Below are positions 44,100 to 55,263 of a stretch of 64,000 bases of DNA, one piece after another. The notes under the pieces were generated by a model that saw only the letters and a list, made by a program, of their open reading frames with translations, was not told where the DNA came from and did no database searches. Origin of the DNA: Rugalucina vietnamica (taxonomy: Eukaryota; Mollusca; Bivalvia; Lucinida; Lucinidae); the NCBI GenBank assembly GCA_964017185.1, contig OZ024871.1, positions 64,112,866-64,176,865 of the forward strand, read 5' to 3'. Numbering within the stretch: the stretch's first letter is position 1; every line of letters starts with the position of its first letter. A program made the translations under genes and the position numbers.

Positions 44100-44270
44100 T
44101 TAAAACATACATTGTAGGTACTCGTTCGAACCGCCTCGGCGAGGCGGTTCTAATGTGTACCCACGATCTATGTTTTCAGCAAAAATATTAAAACTATCAA
44201 AATTTTTCCAATGAAAATTTCAAATTTGTTTCTTAAAAAAAGCTCTGTATATTGCATGGGCAAGTTTTCC
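44100..44270 (+). mobile_element. Hairpin MITE family 1, right part
   Basis: Complete central hairpin (tip CCGCCTCGGCGAGGCGG) and the GCATGGGCAAGTTTTCC end. The left block is missing. Confidence 0.75.
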
Positions 44271-44800
44271 AACTCGTTGGGTAGGCCGATGACTCTTCCA
44301 CTTTGTTTAATTCGCACAAGGGCTGCGTTTAAGTTCAAGAAAACTTAGAATATTATGCCTTTGAAATCGACATTTTAATACATCGTCCCATTAGAATATT
44401 TTGCTTTTGAAATCGACATTTTAATATGTCCCATGTACCAATGTCCATCTGCAAAACAGCCATGCTTTTCGTCATCCATGCGTCATTAACGTTTGGACCA
44501 TCGAGGTTATTTTGGACATTTTGTCCATGGGAACATACGCAGTATGTGCAACCTAACATGTTATGAAGTATTCTACACATATAGTTTGGATGATATATAA
44601 TGCTAAATACAATTTAAATTCACGAAACAAACTTCTTTGTAGTCAATTATTTCTATTACCCGAATTTTAGAGATAGTTCCAACAAAACAGATAACTGAAA
44701 ATATAACAGAAACCAAAAATACTCTTTCATTTGATACATTTTCTTCTCATATTTTGACAACCCTTACACTGCGTTTACTTCATTTAACTAAAAATAACAA
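44271..44800. other. No recognised feature
   Basis: No gene; a duplicated GAATATT.TGC.TTTGAAATCGACATTTTAA segment at 44349-44377 and 44394-44422. Confidence 0.45.
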
Positions 44801-44814
44801 TTTGTAAATTGCCA

Positions 44815-45010
44815 TAACCAGTTAACTGGCAGCAGCGATTTATCGTAAAAATGGCTGGTGACAGTCAACTGGCAGCAGCCAATTTAACGTAAAATCGCTA
44901 TTACCAGTCAACTGGCAGCAGCCAATTTAACGTAAAATCGCTATTGCCAGTCAACTGGCAGCAGCGATTTTAACGTAAAATCGCTGCTGCCAGTCAACTG
45001 GTACTAGACC
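44815..45010 (+). repeat. Palindrome-rich array, inverted partner of 38155-38400
   Basis: Units of CAGTCAACTGGCAGCAGC and GATTTTACGTAAAATCGCT; AGTTAACT, AGTCAACT and TTTTACGTAAAA are themselves palindromic or nearly so. Confidence 0.85.
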
Positions 45011-45019
45011 TTTCCATTT

Positions 45020-45728
45020 TTAAAGCCAGATGTACGTAATTGAAGGCGCTCAAAGGAACGTGCGTACCTAAGGGTCGAAACGTCATTTTTATGCCGCATT
45101 CGTAACGTCAGTTTTCGCTCGAAACGTCATTTCTAACGTCAGTTTACGTTCAGAATACGAAACTATGTTCATACAATTATGCAGAGGACTTCAGAAATGT
45201 AAACAAAATGATATTATTTATTATTTCTGCTCAAATATATAGATTATGGACATGTTTTCTCGAGGAAAACTTCATCTGTGCGACTGTTAGCAATATTAAA
45301 TGCTATATAGCATCGGAGGTTTTGGCGCAAAACCGACGTCGCGCGTAAAAAGTACTGAATTCAGCAACGACTACCTACCTTCTCACGCTTATAGCAGGAA
45401 AACGAATCCGGTAACTATGGACTTTCGCGTTATCTACCTGTCGTTCAGAAATTTCTCTATCACATATCAGTTTTTTAAAAAATCCTACCGTGGATTTTTT
45501 TAACTATATCAAGAAAATCAACAAAAAAGGGTCTAAAAATCGCATTTTACGTTGACGTCAATGTATTTTTGCTCTCAAATTTAGCGACTTTGAAGGCAGA
45601 TATCTCGTAAACAAGCTCGGAACGGTATCGATTTCTTTTCATTTTCGTATGTAGGACATCAAAATACACTCACATGCAAAAAATAAAAAAATTCTACCGT
45701 GAGGTCAATTACGTACATCTGGCTTTAA
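45020..45728. mobile_element. TTAA-flanked 709-bp element with 20-bp perfect TIRs (piggyBac-like)
   Basis: TTAA (45020-45023) then AGCCAGATGTACGTAATTGA at the left. The exact reverse complement, then TTAA (45725-45728), lies at the right. TTAA duplication is the hallmark of piggyBac-class insertion. The termini do not begin with the usual CC, so the assignment is tentative. No transposase; several CGTCA/TGACG motifs inside. Confidence 0.8.
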
Positions 45729-46005
45729 CGAGTCGCACTGAGCCGAAGGATTATGGGGTGAGTCTGCAGGACAAGACTAGCCGGCGTTCTCGCATGTCCA
45801 CACTTTCGAACACGAATGTCTCTGAGACAAGCCAGCCAATCACAAGGAAATGTTAGTTGAAGCACTAACTGAAAAGGGTGGGGAAAGACTACATGGGGCT
45901 CTGCACTAGACTGGATTGAGAACTGCGGTTTCCCTTCAATACCCAGAGGTACAGTATAATGGGGAAATGATGTGAACATTCTATTTGTTTCATTTTTCAT
46001 TGAAT
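45729..46005. other. No recognised feature
   Basis: No gene or repeat recognised; the 91-residue minus-strand frame has no visible family. Confidence 0.4.
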
Positions 46006-46009
46006 CTAT

Positions 46010-46213
46010 TGCGACGGAATAGCCTTCCTTGGAAAAATACGTTGGTGCAACGTATTAGCGGCATATTGAGTGCTTGTAATATGCAAATTTCAAACTCGAA
46101 ACTTTGTGAATCGAGTAAGTGTAGAGTATGTAGCGCAGTAAACCACCCTTGGTGGATGAGCATGCTTTTCCACCGACGGGGTTTGCTGTGGCTCGGCTGG
46201 GCCGTTCGTTACA
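46010..46213 (-). mobile_element. Solo LTR, same family as the TRIM at 47245-47697
   Basis: It begins TGCGACGGAATAGCCTTCC and ends TTCGTTACA, matching the TRIM LTRs in reverse orientation (GTGCAACGTATTAGCGGCAT, CCACCCTTGGTGGATGAGCA, GGGGTTTGCTGTGGCT). Flanked by CTAT at 46006-46009 and 46214-46217. The retrotransposon-sense orientation starts with TG and ends with CA, so the LTR reads left to right here. Confidence 0.85.
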
Positions 46214-46217
46214 CTAT

Positions 46218-46948
46218 CATCTGCCTATGTGCAGAAAAGTTTCGCGTGAGTTTGAAATTCGCCCAGGTTGGACAACCGACTGCGGAGACAGCTGTTCTTG
46301 TGCGTTTAGGAAAATTCCTATAGTCTTGCAGGGCATTTAAGGGGGAGAAATATTGCCAACGGCATCAATGTTGCACGATTTATCTTCTTTCTTGTCGATA
46401 TTTAAACATGATTATAAGCACAAATTATTTAACTAAGCATACTGTAGAAAAGCTTTTTCTTCCGATATCACTTCGATTTTTTCTCAGTTTTAAATAAAAT
46501 GATATATCAGTTGACAAGATGTTGCCTTCAATGTCCCCAAATGCCCTCTTTAGCTACTTCTATCGACTTCCCAGATCTCTGTTGGTGACAGGTTAGTCGA
46601 ACTGTCGCATGGTCGTGTCTCATATTTAAGCAATCAATACACACTCTATTGTTTCTCATCTTTATTCACTTTCCAAAACTGGTTGCTGCAATTTCTAGTG
46701 GAAAGAGCAGCGATAATATTAAATTGTGCTCTGGAAGTGGCCATACTTGTGCAAGGATTTCTACCAATCAAATATTGAGGTGAGTTTGTTTTAATTTTTG
46801 AGACAGTGAGTTTGTTTTAATTTATATCTTAATGCAAACTGTTTATTCATATCAAGTCACTAAAACGTGAAATACAGTTTCATAATTGGTCTTAGTTTAC
46901 AAATGTCTTATTTGTCCAAACAAATGTCTTATTTGTCCAAATTCATTT

Positions 46949-46950
<2 letters not shown>
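46218..46950. other. No recognised feature
   Basis: AT-rich; tandem TTATTTGTCCAAACAAATGTC near 46906-46941 precedes a TC microsatellite. No gene. Confidence 0.4.

Positions 46951-46954
<4 letters not shown>

Positions 46955-47000
<46 letters not shown>
46955..47000. repeat. TC dinucleotide microsatellite
   Basis: About 22 uninterrupted TC units. The overlapping frames are artefacts. Confidence 0.95.
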
Positions 47001-47002
<2 letters not shown>

Positions 47003-47047
47003 ATATCTATGTTCGCTCTCACCCTTTGTCTCAGTCGCTCCCATGCG

Positions 47048-47200
47048 CGGATCCAGAAAATTTTCTCGGGGGGGGGGGGTCCAAATTCCCAGAAGGGGTC
47101 TGACGGAAAATTTCAACATGGCAAAAATTAATAATCTGACAATTCCAGGGGGTTTCCGGACCCCCTGCCCCCCCCCCCCCCCTCTGGATCCGCCCATGGC
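47048..47200. mobile_element. Small TIR element with GCGGATCCAGA ends
   Basis: The ends CATGCGCGGATCCAGA and TCTGGATCCGCCCATG are inverted complements with one mismatch. G- and C-homopolymers lie just inside. About 155 bp, no coding capacity. Confidence 0.75.
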
Positions 47201-47244
47201 TCCCTCTCTGTCATTCTCAGGCTCTGTCAAACGGATCAAGCTAT

Positions 47245-47697
47245 TGTAACGTTTGCCGAACCAAGCCACAGCAAACCCCGTCGGTGGAGAAGCATGCTCA
47301 TCCACCAAGGGTGGTTTACTGCACTATATAGCCAACACTTACTCGCTTCACAAAGTTTCGCTAATACGTTGCACCAACGTATTTACCAAGGAAGGCTATC
47401 TCGTCACATTACTCCCACTCCGAGAAGTCTGGCCTAAAGACTTGACCTGGTAAACACATGGGTAAGGCAACTCCGGTCTGGCAGTTATCGTTATCCCACC
47501 GCTGCCACCAAATGTAACGTTCAGTCGAACCAAGCCACAGCAAACCCCGTCGTTGGAACAGCATGCTCATCCACCAAAGGTGGTTTACAGCGCTATATAT
47601 TTAACACTTACTCGCTTCACAAAGTGTAGAGTAGGTCTCCAGATGCCGCTAATACGTTGCACCAACGTATTCTACCAAGAGAGGCTATCCCGTCACA
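47245..47697 (-). mobile_element. TRIM: miniature LTR retrotransposon with PBS, PPT and CTAT TSD
   Basis: Two LTRs (47245-47408 and 47513-47697) enclose only 104 bp. On the minus strand the 5' LTR runs TGTGACGG...CGTTACA. Two bases later comes TGGTGGCAGCGGTGGGAT (47510-47493), a plausible tRNA primer-binding site. A purine tract CGGAGTGGGAGTAA (47422-47409) precedes the 3' LTR. CTAT flanks both sides (47241-47244, 47698-47701). It encodes nothing, so it depends on an autonomous partner. The short frames over it are LTR translations. LTR lengths differ by about 20 bp through an internal deletion. Confidence 0.85.
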
Positions 47698-48061
47698 CTA
47701 TATTATGTCCTGCATGGTATTCGTCAAATGGTTTTAACCGTAAATGATGCTCTTAAACTATTCGGTTTGAAATTGACAACCAGGGCCCAGAATTACAATC
47801 ATTCCTTAAGTTAAGGCCTCCTTAGCGGTTTAAGTTAAGTTTATACCTTAGCTAGGATTTTCCTTAAAAAGTGCATTTGTAATACACTTTATGACCATCC
47901 TTTACTAAGGAGAAGTTTCCGTAAAAACTTAACGAACCGTTCCGGGAACAGTCGAAAACCTTACCGGAGCAACACGAAAATTTAATAATTTTACATCGCG
48001 TAAGCGGCATAATACATAGACAAAAGATTTTGAATATCAACATTGGTTTATTGTATATTCC

Positions 48062-48165
48062 ACGTTAGACTTCGTGGTGCAGTGGATAACACGCCCGTCT
48101 CGCAATTGAAACTTGTAACGTGGGTTCTGAGTTCGAAACCTGCTAATGTTGATTTTTTTTCTTGT
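48062..48165 (+). mobile_element. tRNA-derived SINE head
   Basis: A-box-like TGGTGCAGTGGATAACACG (48075-48093) and B-box GAGTTCGAAACCT (48129-48141) at pol III promoter spacing, followed by a T-rich stretch. The cloverleaf is not complete, so it is a SINE rather than a tRNA gene. Confidence 0.65.
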
Positions 48166-48559
48166 CATTTTTATTTTTGTTTCTTTATTACCCTTATACA
48201 TTCCTTATGTTTTGCTTTTAAATTGAGTAATTTTCGAGCCGTACTTGTGCCCTGCAGTGAAAATACATCATAGCAACACACACACATATATGTACACAGC
48301 CTCTCGAAGACAAATGTGGTGATGGAAATAACCCAAGGAAACATGATTTCATCATAATAATAATGATGACTGCAAACAAAATATAAAGGTTAGATCCTTC
48401 GGAAAGCAGCGAAAACACTCAAAAAGAGAGGTAGTAAGGATTGTATTGCGCTATTTCGGGTGATGAACCCTCATCAGTGACTTTATAAACCGACAACGAA
48501 ATCCAGACAAGGCTATAAAGTTCGATATGTGCGATATAGTTTTTCCTCTCAGATTCTTA

Positions 48560-49124
48560 TTTTGCAAACGCGCGCCCGGGTAGCCCGAGTGTATTGATTG
48601 CTGTAATCTGTGGCGAGAGGCCATAGATTAAGAACCTTCTCCTGCCGTTTTGGTTTCGAAACCAGACACATTCAGTACGGGACCCCGCCGATTCAAGTGG
48701 GGCCGTGAGAAATAGATGTTCTGCTGTACCTCCAGGTTTAGCTTTTAACTGAGTGACCGACCACTCGATGATTGGTTGATTGCTATATGTACGTAGGTCT
48801 GGGCATGCCCAGAAAAAGTGGTCCATACATATAAGCTTAAGTCATTTATTTGGGTGGTGATATTTTGAAGCACATGTCTCCAGTCATGACATTCAAATGT
48901 TAGGTAGAAATTTCATAAAACTGAAGCAACGTACCAACGTACCAACGTAAACATATCTGTTGAGAGAGACGTAGATCTAAAGCAACATGTCAAATAATCA
49001 AACGAAAAGGCAAATTTAGTCAACACATTACCGGTAAAGGTCCATGGAAGCAATGCTAATATCCCGACATGACTAAAAACTGTTGACTGAGTGGTTAAGC
49101 CACTGAGTGGTTAAGCCACATACA

Positions 49125-49158
<34 letters not shown>

Positions 49159-49160
49159 AG
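48560..49160 (+). mobile_element. SINE-like element with poly-A tail
   Basis: It contains the segment GTGGGGCCGTGAGAAATAGA...ACCTCCAGGTTTAGCTTTTA and the end CCCGACATGACTAAAAACTG...GGTTAAGCCACATACAC, followed by about 35 A (49122-49156). It shares its body with 50171-50477. Confidence 0.6.
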
Positions 49161-49689
49161 TAAAAACGGCGAAAACTGTGATACGTATGTTACGTAGCGT
49201 TGCCCGGTTACATAAGGTGCTTAAATATATTGTCAAAACTCCGTGAATAATGCATAAATTGGGCACTTTTTGTATTGCCTAAGTAAAATCTTAACTTAAG
49301 GTAGCTATCGAGTAACCTTAAATATTTAAGAATTTCCTCAAGTTAAGGTCTACCTTAAAGTAAAAAAATCGATTGTAATGCACTTTTGTCGAATTTAAGG
49401 AAAATCTTAAGTTAAGGTCTACCTTAAGAGTTAAGGAAGCATTGTAATTCTGGGCCCAGTGCTATATATGTACCTCAATATTTAAGCTTGATTTCGTGAC
49501 GAGAACTGTCAAACTTCCTGACAAACGTCATGGTTTGATTTAGCAGCGACGTCGAGACACACGCAATTCTGTTGACAATGCTTTCGAGCAGAAAAATAGA
49601 TTTATTTATGATGAATCCACTCACCGAGCGAATAGATAGACTCGACCTCGACAGGATTTCTATAATTGCATACCAGACATCATTAATGA

Positions 49690-49895
49690 GGCTTGTATAG
49701 GGTATTTTGGGTTACGGGATATTCTCCCATTTTTATTTTGGGATATGGGATATTGACCCTATTTATTTTGGGATATGGGATATTCAGGAATTTTGGGATA
49801 TGGAATATTGGAATTTATTTTGGGATACGAGTTAAATTAATTTTGGGATATGGGATATTCTGGGCGGTTTATTTTAGGATATGGGATATTGCCTA
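49690..49895. repeat. Iterated ATTTTGGGATATGGGATATT array
   Basis: About seven degenerate units of about 20 bp and multiples, ending in a run of C (49896-49911). The 75-residue frame is a translation of the repeat. Confidence 0.85.
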
Positions 49896-50081
49896 CCCCC
49901 CCCCCCCCCCCCACCCCTAACCAAGCCTCATTAATCTAATGACATTTCCATACATGTATTTCTACCGAAATCTGCCGTTAACTTAAAGTTATACGATCTA
50001 GTTCCAAAACAACAAAATATATTTAAACTGTGTGCAAGACATTTCGGCCAGACTTTCTTTGGCGATGGTGAAACGGTCTTA

Positions 50082-50668
50082 TCAGGAAAACATGTCCATG
50101 TAATGTATACCCCCTTGAACCCCACTTTTATATAGCAAAACTGGGGTATACAGGAGTAGACCTATTTGGAATGTGGGCCCTCGTCCATTGGGGCCTAAAG
50201 CAATAGATGGGCTGCTTGTGCCTCCAGGCAAAGCTTATACGCTACTGACTGATCATCTGATTATTGGCTAACCGCTCAGGTCTGAGCCTTACCCGGAAAA
50301 TGGTTCAAGTCAAACCATTCATACGTATAAGCCTTATGTGGCTTAGTTGGGTGTTAATATTTTAAGCACTTGTTGATGTCATGACATAAAAGTCCCATAA
50401 AATGGAGGCAACGTCCCGACATGACCTTAGCGGTTGACTGGGGTGTAAAGCATCAATTCAAACAAACAAAACAAACAAAACATAGATTGTGGATACTCAT
50501 TAGATCAGCATCGGCGAGGCGGTTCTAACGTGTACCCACAATATATCTATGTTTTGAGCAAAAATAAGAAAAATATCAAAATTTTTCGGTTGAAATTTTT
50601 CAATTTTTAAAGCTCAAAAAATCTCTGTTTTTTTTTTTTTTTTTTTTTTTGCATGGGCAAGTTTTCCT
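50082..50668 (+). mobile_element. Hairpin MITE family 1 split by a SINE
   Basis: The left half (50082-50170, CAGGAAAACATGTCCATG to TAGACCTATTT) and right half (50478-50668, hairpin remnant to GCATGGGCAAGTTTTCC) are separated by 300 bp of SINE-like sequence. One hairpin arm was partly lost at the insertion. Confidence 0.8.
50171..50477 (+). mobile_element. SINE-like insertion with AAAC tail
   Basis: A body of about 280 bp related to 48660-49110 (GATGGGCTGCTTGTGCCTCC, CGTCCCGACATGACCTTAGC) ending in AAACAAACAAAACAAACAAA. Its position inside a MITE dates it after that MITE. Confidence 0.7.
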
Positions 50669-50724
50669 ACTGTGGTAATTGCAGCCGTTGCTTATTAGTC
50701 AGGTTTATCAAAATAAACTCATGT

Positions 50725-51947
50725 TTTAAAAAAATTGAAAATTTTCAACTGAAAAATTTTGATATTTTTTTTTATTTTTGCTTAAAACATAGATTGTTGA
50801 TACACGTTAGAACCGCCTCGCCGAGGCGGTTCTAACGAGTACCCACAATCTATGTTTTGGAGCAAAAATAAGAAAAATATATACAATGAACTCGACAATG
50901 GAGAATCATTGACAATGGCGAATCACTCGTACAGATATTGCAGATTTTCTTGAAACTTAGACAAAATATTGTTTATTTTATAACTCTGTCACTTACTTTC
51001 ATCTATTCGTTGAGGTTTGGTAAAAGAATGGTGTCAAAATTCCACCGAACAATAAAATCAGGGTTGCTGAAACGCTTGACCCCTCTACTAAGAAACCTAG
51101 TTTATTGTTCCGCAAAAAGTGACATTCGGATAAAATGTGTTTCTTACCAATGTTTTAGGCATTTAATTATACCATTTTCGCATTACTGTTATGCCTAATA
51201 TCCCTAGTTATGTAGTATGACTGTTTTTGATAAAAGTTTTGACATTGAAGATAGATATAAGAGTGTACAAATGTACAGGTCAATTCGACAATAGCGAATC
51301 ATACTTTGTGTGGTGAAAAGAATGTGCACAAAGTACTGATAATCTACCTTTGGAAGGCTTGTCCAGGAACAATTTGGTTTGGTCAATGGCGTAACTAATA
51401 TTGATGCAAGTCGTGGTTTAACCCTCTTGCGTTTAGGCTTACGTTGATTCCTTTCAGCAATAAGGTATGCTAAAAGCGGTATAATAAACCTTTCCGATAT
51501 TGCATGTGCTGTTGACAGTGGACGTAAAGCACCAAAGCAAATTAACAGAATATAATCGAACACCATTTAGTTTCTCGTTATGATGGCACCATTTGTGTGC
51601 AAAAAATCCTCCTTAAAATGGTTTCTTTTGGGCTATAGACTATCTGATTCGCCATTGTCGAGTTTGGTTCGCCATTGTCTAATGCGGGAGGTACCATATC
51701 AACAGAGTTATCTCACATTAGGAAATTTTATAAATCTAAATTATTATTTTTCTGTGAAGCTGAGATATGTTAGATGTTCTTAGTACCAAATAGGAAAGAA
51801 TTCTCGTAAACGTGTTTAAAATAATTGCGTTTGACCTCTTAGTGATTCGCCATTGTCGAGTCCACTGTATACCCCTGCATACCCCAGTTTTGCTATATAA
51901 AAGTGGGGTATAAGGGGTATACATTTCACGGACATGTTTTCCTGATG
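50725..51947 (-). mobile_element. Hairpin MITE family 1 (inverted) split by a TA-flanked transposon
   Basis: 50725-50882 holds the complete central hairpin (tip CCGCCTCGCCGAGGCGG). 51868-51947 holds the ACCCCTGCATACCCCAGTTT block and the GGACATGTTTTCCTGATG end. Removing the insert restores the usual family sequence with a single TA. Confidence 0.85.
50884..51867. mobile_element. 984-bp TA-flanked element, CAGT/CAAT-type ends
   Basis: Left end CAATGAACTCGACAATGG, right end (complement) CAGTGGACTCGACAATGG, flanked by TA at 50882-50883 and 51868-51869. The sub-terminal motif CGACAATGGCGAATCA recurs at least five times in both halves. A TA duplication with a CAGT start suggests Tc1/mariner or pogo-like mobilisation. 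Its frames (86, 120 and 67 residues) show no recognisable transposase. The 120-residue one has a basic KPKRKRVKPR patch. Confidence 0.8.
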
Positions 51948-52282
51948 TTCATAAATTTATATCGCAACAATTTTTCCAAATAGTTGATATAGACGAAATG
52001 TCCCTCTTACAACACCTAAATGAAATTCAGTATGCAAGATGTTACTTTTAATGGTCCATTACCACTTGTCAGAAATTGTCTGTCAAACTGTGACAGTTCT
52101 GTGTGTCTTTCTCTTGAATCAGTGCCTTACATTAATTGAGTTACACATACACATATACATGGATGCAGGCAGTACTTCTGGACGTCTCAGTTTTTCGCGT
52201 GTATTACAGTACCAATTCATATTGCATTTTAAGTCAGACTTTCTGAATGTCTGATTCTCTGTCAATTGCTTATTAAGATTAT
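51948..52282. other. No recognised feature
   Basis: No gene or repeat recognised. Confidence 0.4.
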
Positions 52283-52531
52283 CATCAAGAAAATATGTCC
52301 ATGAAAAGTATACCCCCTTAAACCCCACTTTTATATAGCAAAACTGGGGTATGCATGGGTATACCAGTTTTTCTTATTTTTGCTCCAAAACATAGATTGT
52401 GGGTATTCTTGTATCTCACAATCTATGTTTTGAGCAAACATAAGAAAAATATCAAATATTTTCTACCGAAAATATCATTTTTTTACAACTTTAAAAATCT
52501 ATATATATTGCATGGACATGTTTTCATAATG
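52283..52531 (+). mobile_element. Hairpin MITE family 1 copy
   Basis: Both ends are present. The hairpin tip is deleted, leaving GTGGGTATTCTTGTATCTCAC at the turn. Confidence 0.8.
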
Positions 52532-53682
52532 TCTTTATCTGTAATTTGTGGACGTTCAATGACCAGGGGACGTAGTCAGTCTTTGACATGGCGGACAAGA
52601 ACACCAATCAGATCATTAAACAGATGACTGAGTTAGGAATGGTCTTAAGGGATATAAATATATTGACAAAACGATTAAAGTGATATGGGGTTTCTTTGTA
52701 GACATAAAGGGACATTGGATACTGAATTGGCTACAGAAGGGTATTTCGCGATCTTGAGATGTGAATTTTGGTGCTATTCGTCACAAATGAATCTGAGGTA
52801 TGGAATATCCTTAAAAAATGGCGGTAGGTAGGTAGGACTTGACCACAGCGTATATAGAGTCAAATGTTTCCCAGGTAATCTATGCATTATCAACTGCAAT
52901 TCTATTAGAGTCATTCTGCCTTTCAATCAACATATCACTGTGATGACAAAAATGGCAATTTAAGCTGTGGCTTTCGTGTATGTTGGTTACACCATAATCT
53001 CTCTGACTTCACATTCTACTGACAGTGATAAAGGACATTATTGCATGCTACATAATGCGCCTAGCCCTGTGATCGCCTAATTGCATTGTAGGCAGAGCTG
53101 TTAGCTCCATTAATTAGAATTCAAAGCGGCATTGCTTTCAAATTATTGGATTTCCGATGATTTTATATTAAATTCAGCGTTCGTCTAAGAGACTGCCAAT
53201 ACGTGGAATAGCATTGGCCGACATGCAGTGGGAATAAGTTTTTCAGCTTTGATTTTAACATTATCACATGCCCTGACAGATATAGCTTTAGCCAACGTTT
53301 CGTTACTATACACCATGTCACTGTCGAGAAGCAAAGACCGTGTGTACTATCCCTCTGTTGAATCATGGTTGTTGTACCCTTCTTGAAAATTAAACACAAT
53401 AAGTAAATTATAAATACTTCCTCTTGTCTTATTGCGGTTTACCTCGTCATTTATATGAAATGTATAGACTCTAGTTCTCTCATGCTCCCTGCCCTACCCC
53501 CAAGAACACGAAGAGTCAGAGACTGTCAGTTTTACAATCCAACAACTTTTGACAACAGTCCCTTAGAATTAACGTTGTCATAACACACGTAAATGTCAAT
53601 TTTCATTTAATTTTCAAGGCATCAAGTCTTAAAATCGTTGGATCAACGTTTCATTTGAAACTTTTTGTTTCTTTTCTAATTA
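52532..53682. other. No recognised feature
   Basis: No gene found. The 78-residue minus-strand frame at 53163-53399 shows no family signature. Confidence 0.4.
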
Positions 53683-53863
53683 AACATAGATTTTGGGCTC
53701 ACAGTAGATTTTGGGTTCACAGAAGAACCGCCTCGGTGAGGACGTTCGAATGAGGACCCACCGTGAATCAACGTTTTGGAGCAAAAAAGGAAAACGGGTA
53801 TACCCATGTGCCATATAAAAGATGAGGGTAAGGGGTACCAATTCAGAGAATGTTATCCTGATG
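53683..53863 (-). mobile_element. Hairpin MITE family 1, diverged copy
   Basis: Degraded hairpin (CCGCCTCGGTGAGGACG), GGGTATACCCATGTGCCATA block and a TGTTATCCTGATG end. Confidence 0.65.
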
Positions 53864-55206
53864 TAAAAACTTTCTATTCTGTTATAACCCAACACCATTC
53901 GGAATAACACCAATAGATTTTACCGTGACGAGGCTAAATTTCTGTCCAGACAAATGTTTATGGTGAATTTCATCTATATTGCATAACAAGAGATGGAATT
54001 ATTCGGATGATTTGCTGATTATGAGTTAACTGAACATCTGACGCCAGCTAATATTGTATCTAATCATTGTCAAGGACCAGATTTTTATGTGTCCATAAAA
54101 GATCATAAAATGACACTGGCTGAAACGTTACATAATGCATCCAACTTGTAACGCCTGTATAAGAAAGCGCATAAGTACTAAATGTATAAAACTATACGCT
54201 TTTTATACAAAATAAAATATCGTTTATCATATTCGTCATTTTAACGAAACTAATTAAGACGACCGCGTCAATTTCCATGAACTGGTACCAGATATGAAAT
54301 TCACTTCTCTCAATAAATCAACACGCACTTCAATTTTCTCTCATAAATTCACTTTTAATTCAAAGTTGATTGCTGCAGCTATTTCCTCTATTGGATATTC
54401 TAGTCCGAATATTGAACTCTGTTGATAGCTGCAATCTTACGGAAATTTTTTAGTGCAAATTGTTGGAATCTTTTAGTTTAGACTCGGTACGCGAGAGGTA
54501 AGAATACTTCTATTTTATTCTATAGTTTAGTGCGACACATGAATGTTGGAATCACAAACATTTCGTTACACTCGACATTGAATCACTGTCTTACGTCGAC
54601 CTTAGCTGAAAGTTCAGCTTTGTGCGGCTCATTTTGAAGGTTATTTCTTTATTACCGTAAGAAGTGGGAAAAGAGTGGGCCTTCATTCTTGTATTGTTTT
54701 ATCTAAAGTTTTGATACCCTTATTTATGGTGATGACATAATTGTATTTAGGTCTCATTTTCTTGTCATTAAGCCACAACTATCTGAGTATCAGGAAAAAT
54801 AAAGCCACAACTATCTGAGTATCAGGAAAAATAATTTCTCTTCTTTTCTCTAGATCTTTTAGTGTGCCGGGAAGTACGTCACTCAGTTTAGTTGTTGAAA
54901 CTGCAGTCTGAATATGCTAAACTAAATACGGATGGTATAAATGTCTATCTGTTTTCATACTGTATTTTTAAAAAAAAACAAAAAAAAACTGGAATAACCC
55001 TGCGAGAAGTGTCATGCTGTTGCTAAGTTTAAAGGCTCTACTTGTGTGTAAACTCAAATTGGTTTGTCGGGATAGAAGCGTCAATTGACATTTTTTTGCA
55101 TGAACTTACAGCGTCGTTAGTTTTCAGTGATCAATAATTTTAATTTTTAGGGTTGCATAAGTTTAACAATAAATTCTAAGTTCTCTATGCTTTGTTTTAG
55201 TAGTTA
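53864..55206. other. No recognised gene
   Basis: Includes a 33-bp tandem duplication at about 54770-54835 (AAGCCACAACTATCTGAGTA twice). Nothing else supported. Confidence 0.45.
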
Positions 55207-55228
55207 TGACATTCGTGCCTGTGCTTTT

Positions 55229-55263
<35 letters not shown>

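Larger units (their letters stand above)
47781..49459. mobile_element. TIR element with iterated TTAAGTTAAGG ends, containing SINEs
   Basis: The ends CAGGGCCCAGAATTACAAT and its complement ATTGTAATTCTGGGCCCAG enclose 1.68 kb. Inside each end are repeats of CCTTAAGTTAAGG or CTTAAGTTAAGGTCTACC. No target duplication could be fixed and no transposase is present. It carries two SINE-like insertions. Confidence 0.75.

Noticed and set aside
47043-47747. Several 60-80 residue ORFs between 46.9 and 47.7 kb
   Set aside because: They are translations of the GCGGATCC element and of the TRIM LTRs, with the same peptide in both LTRs.
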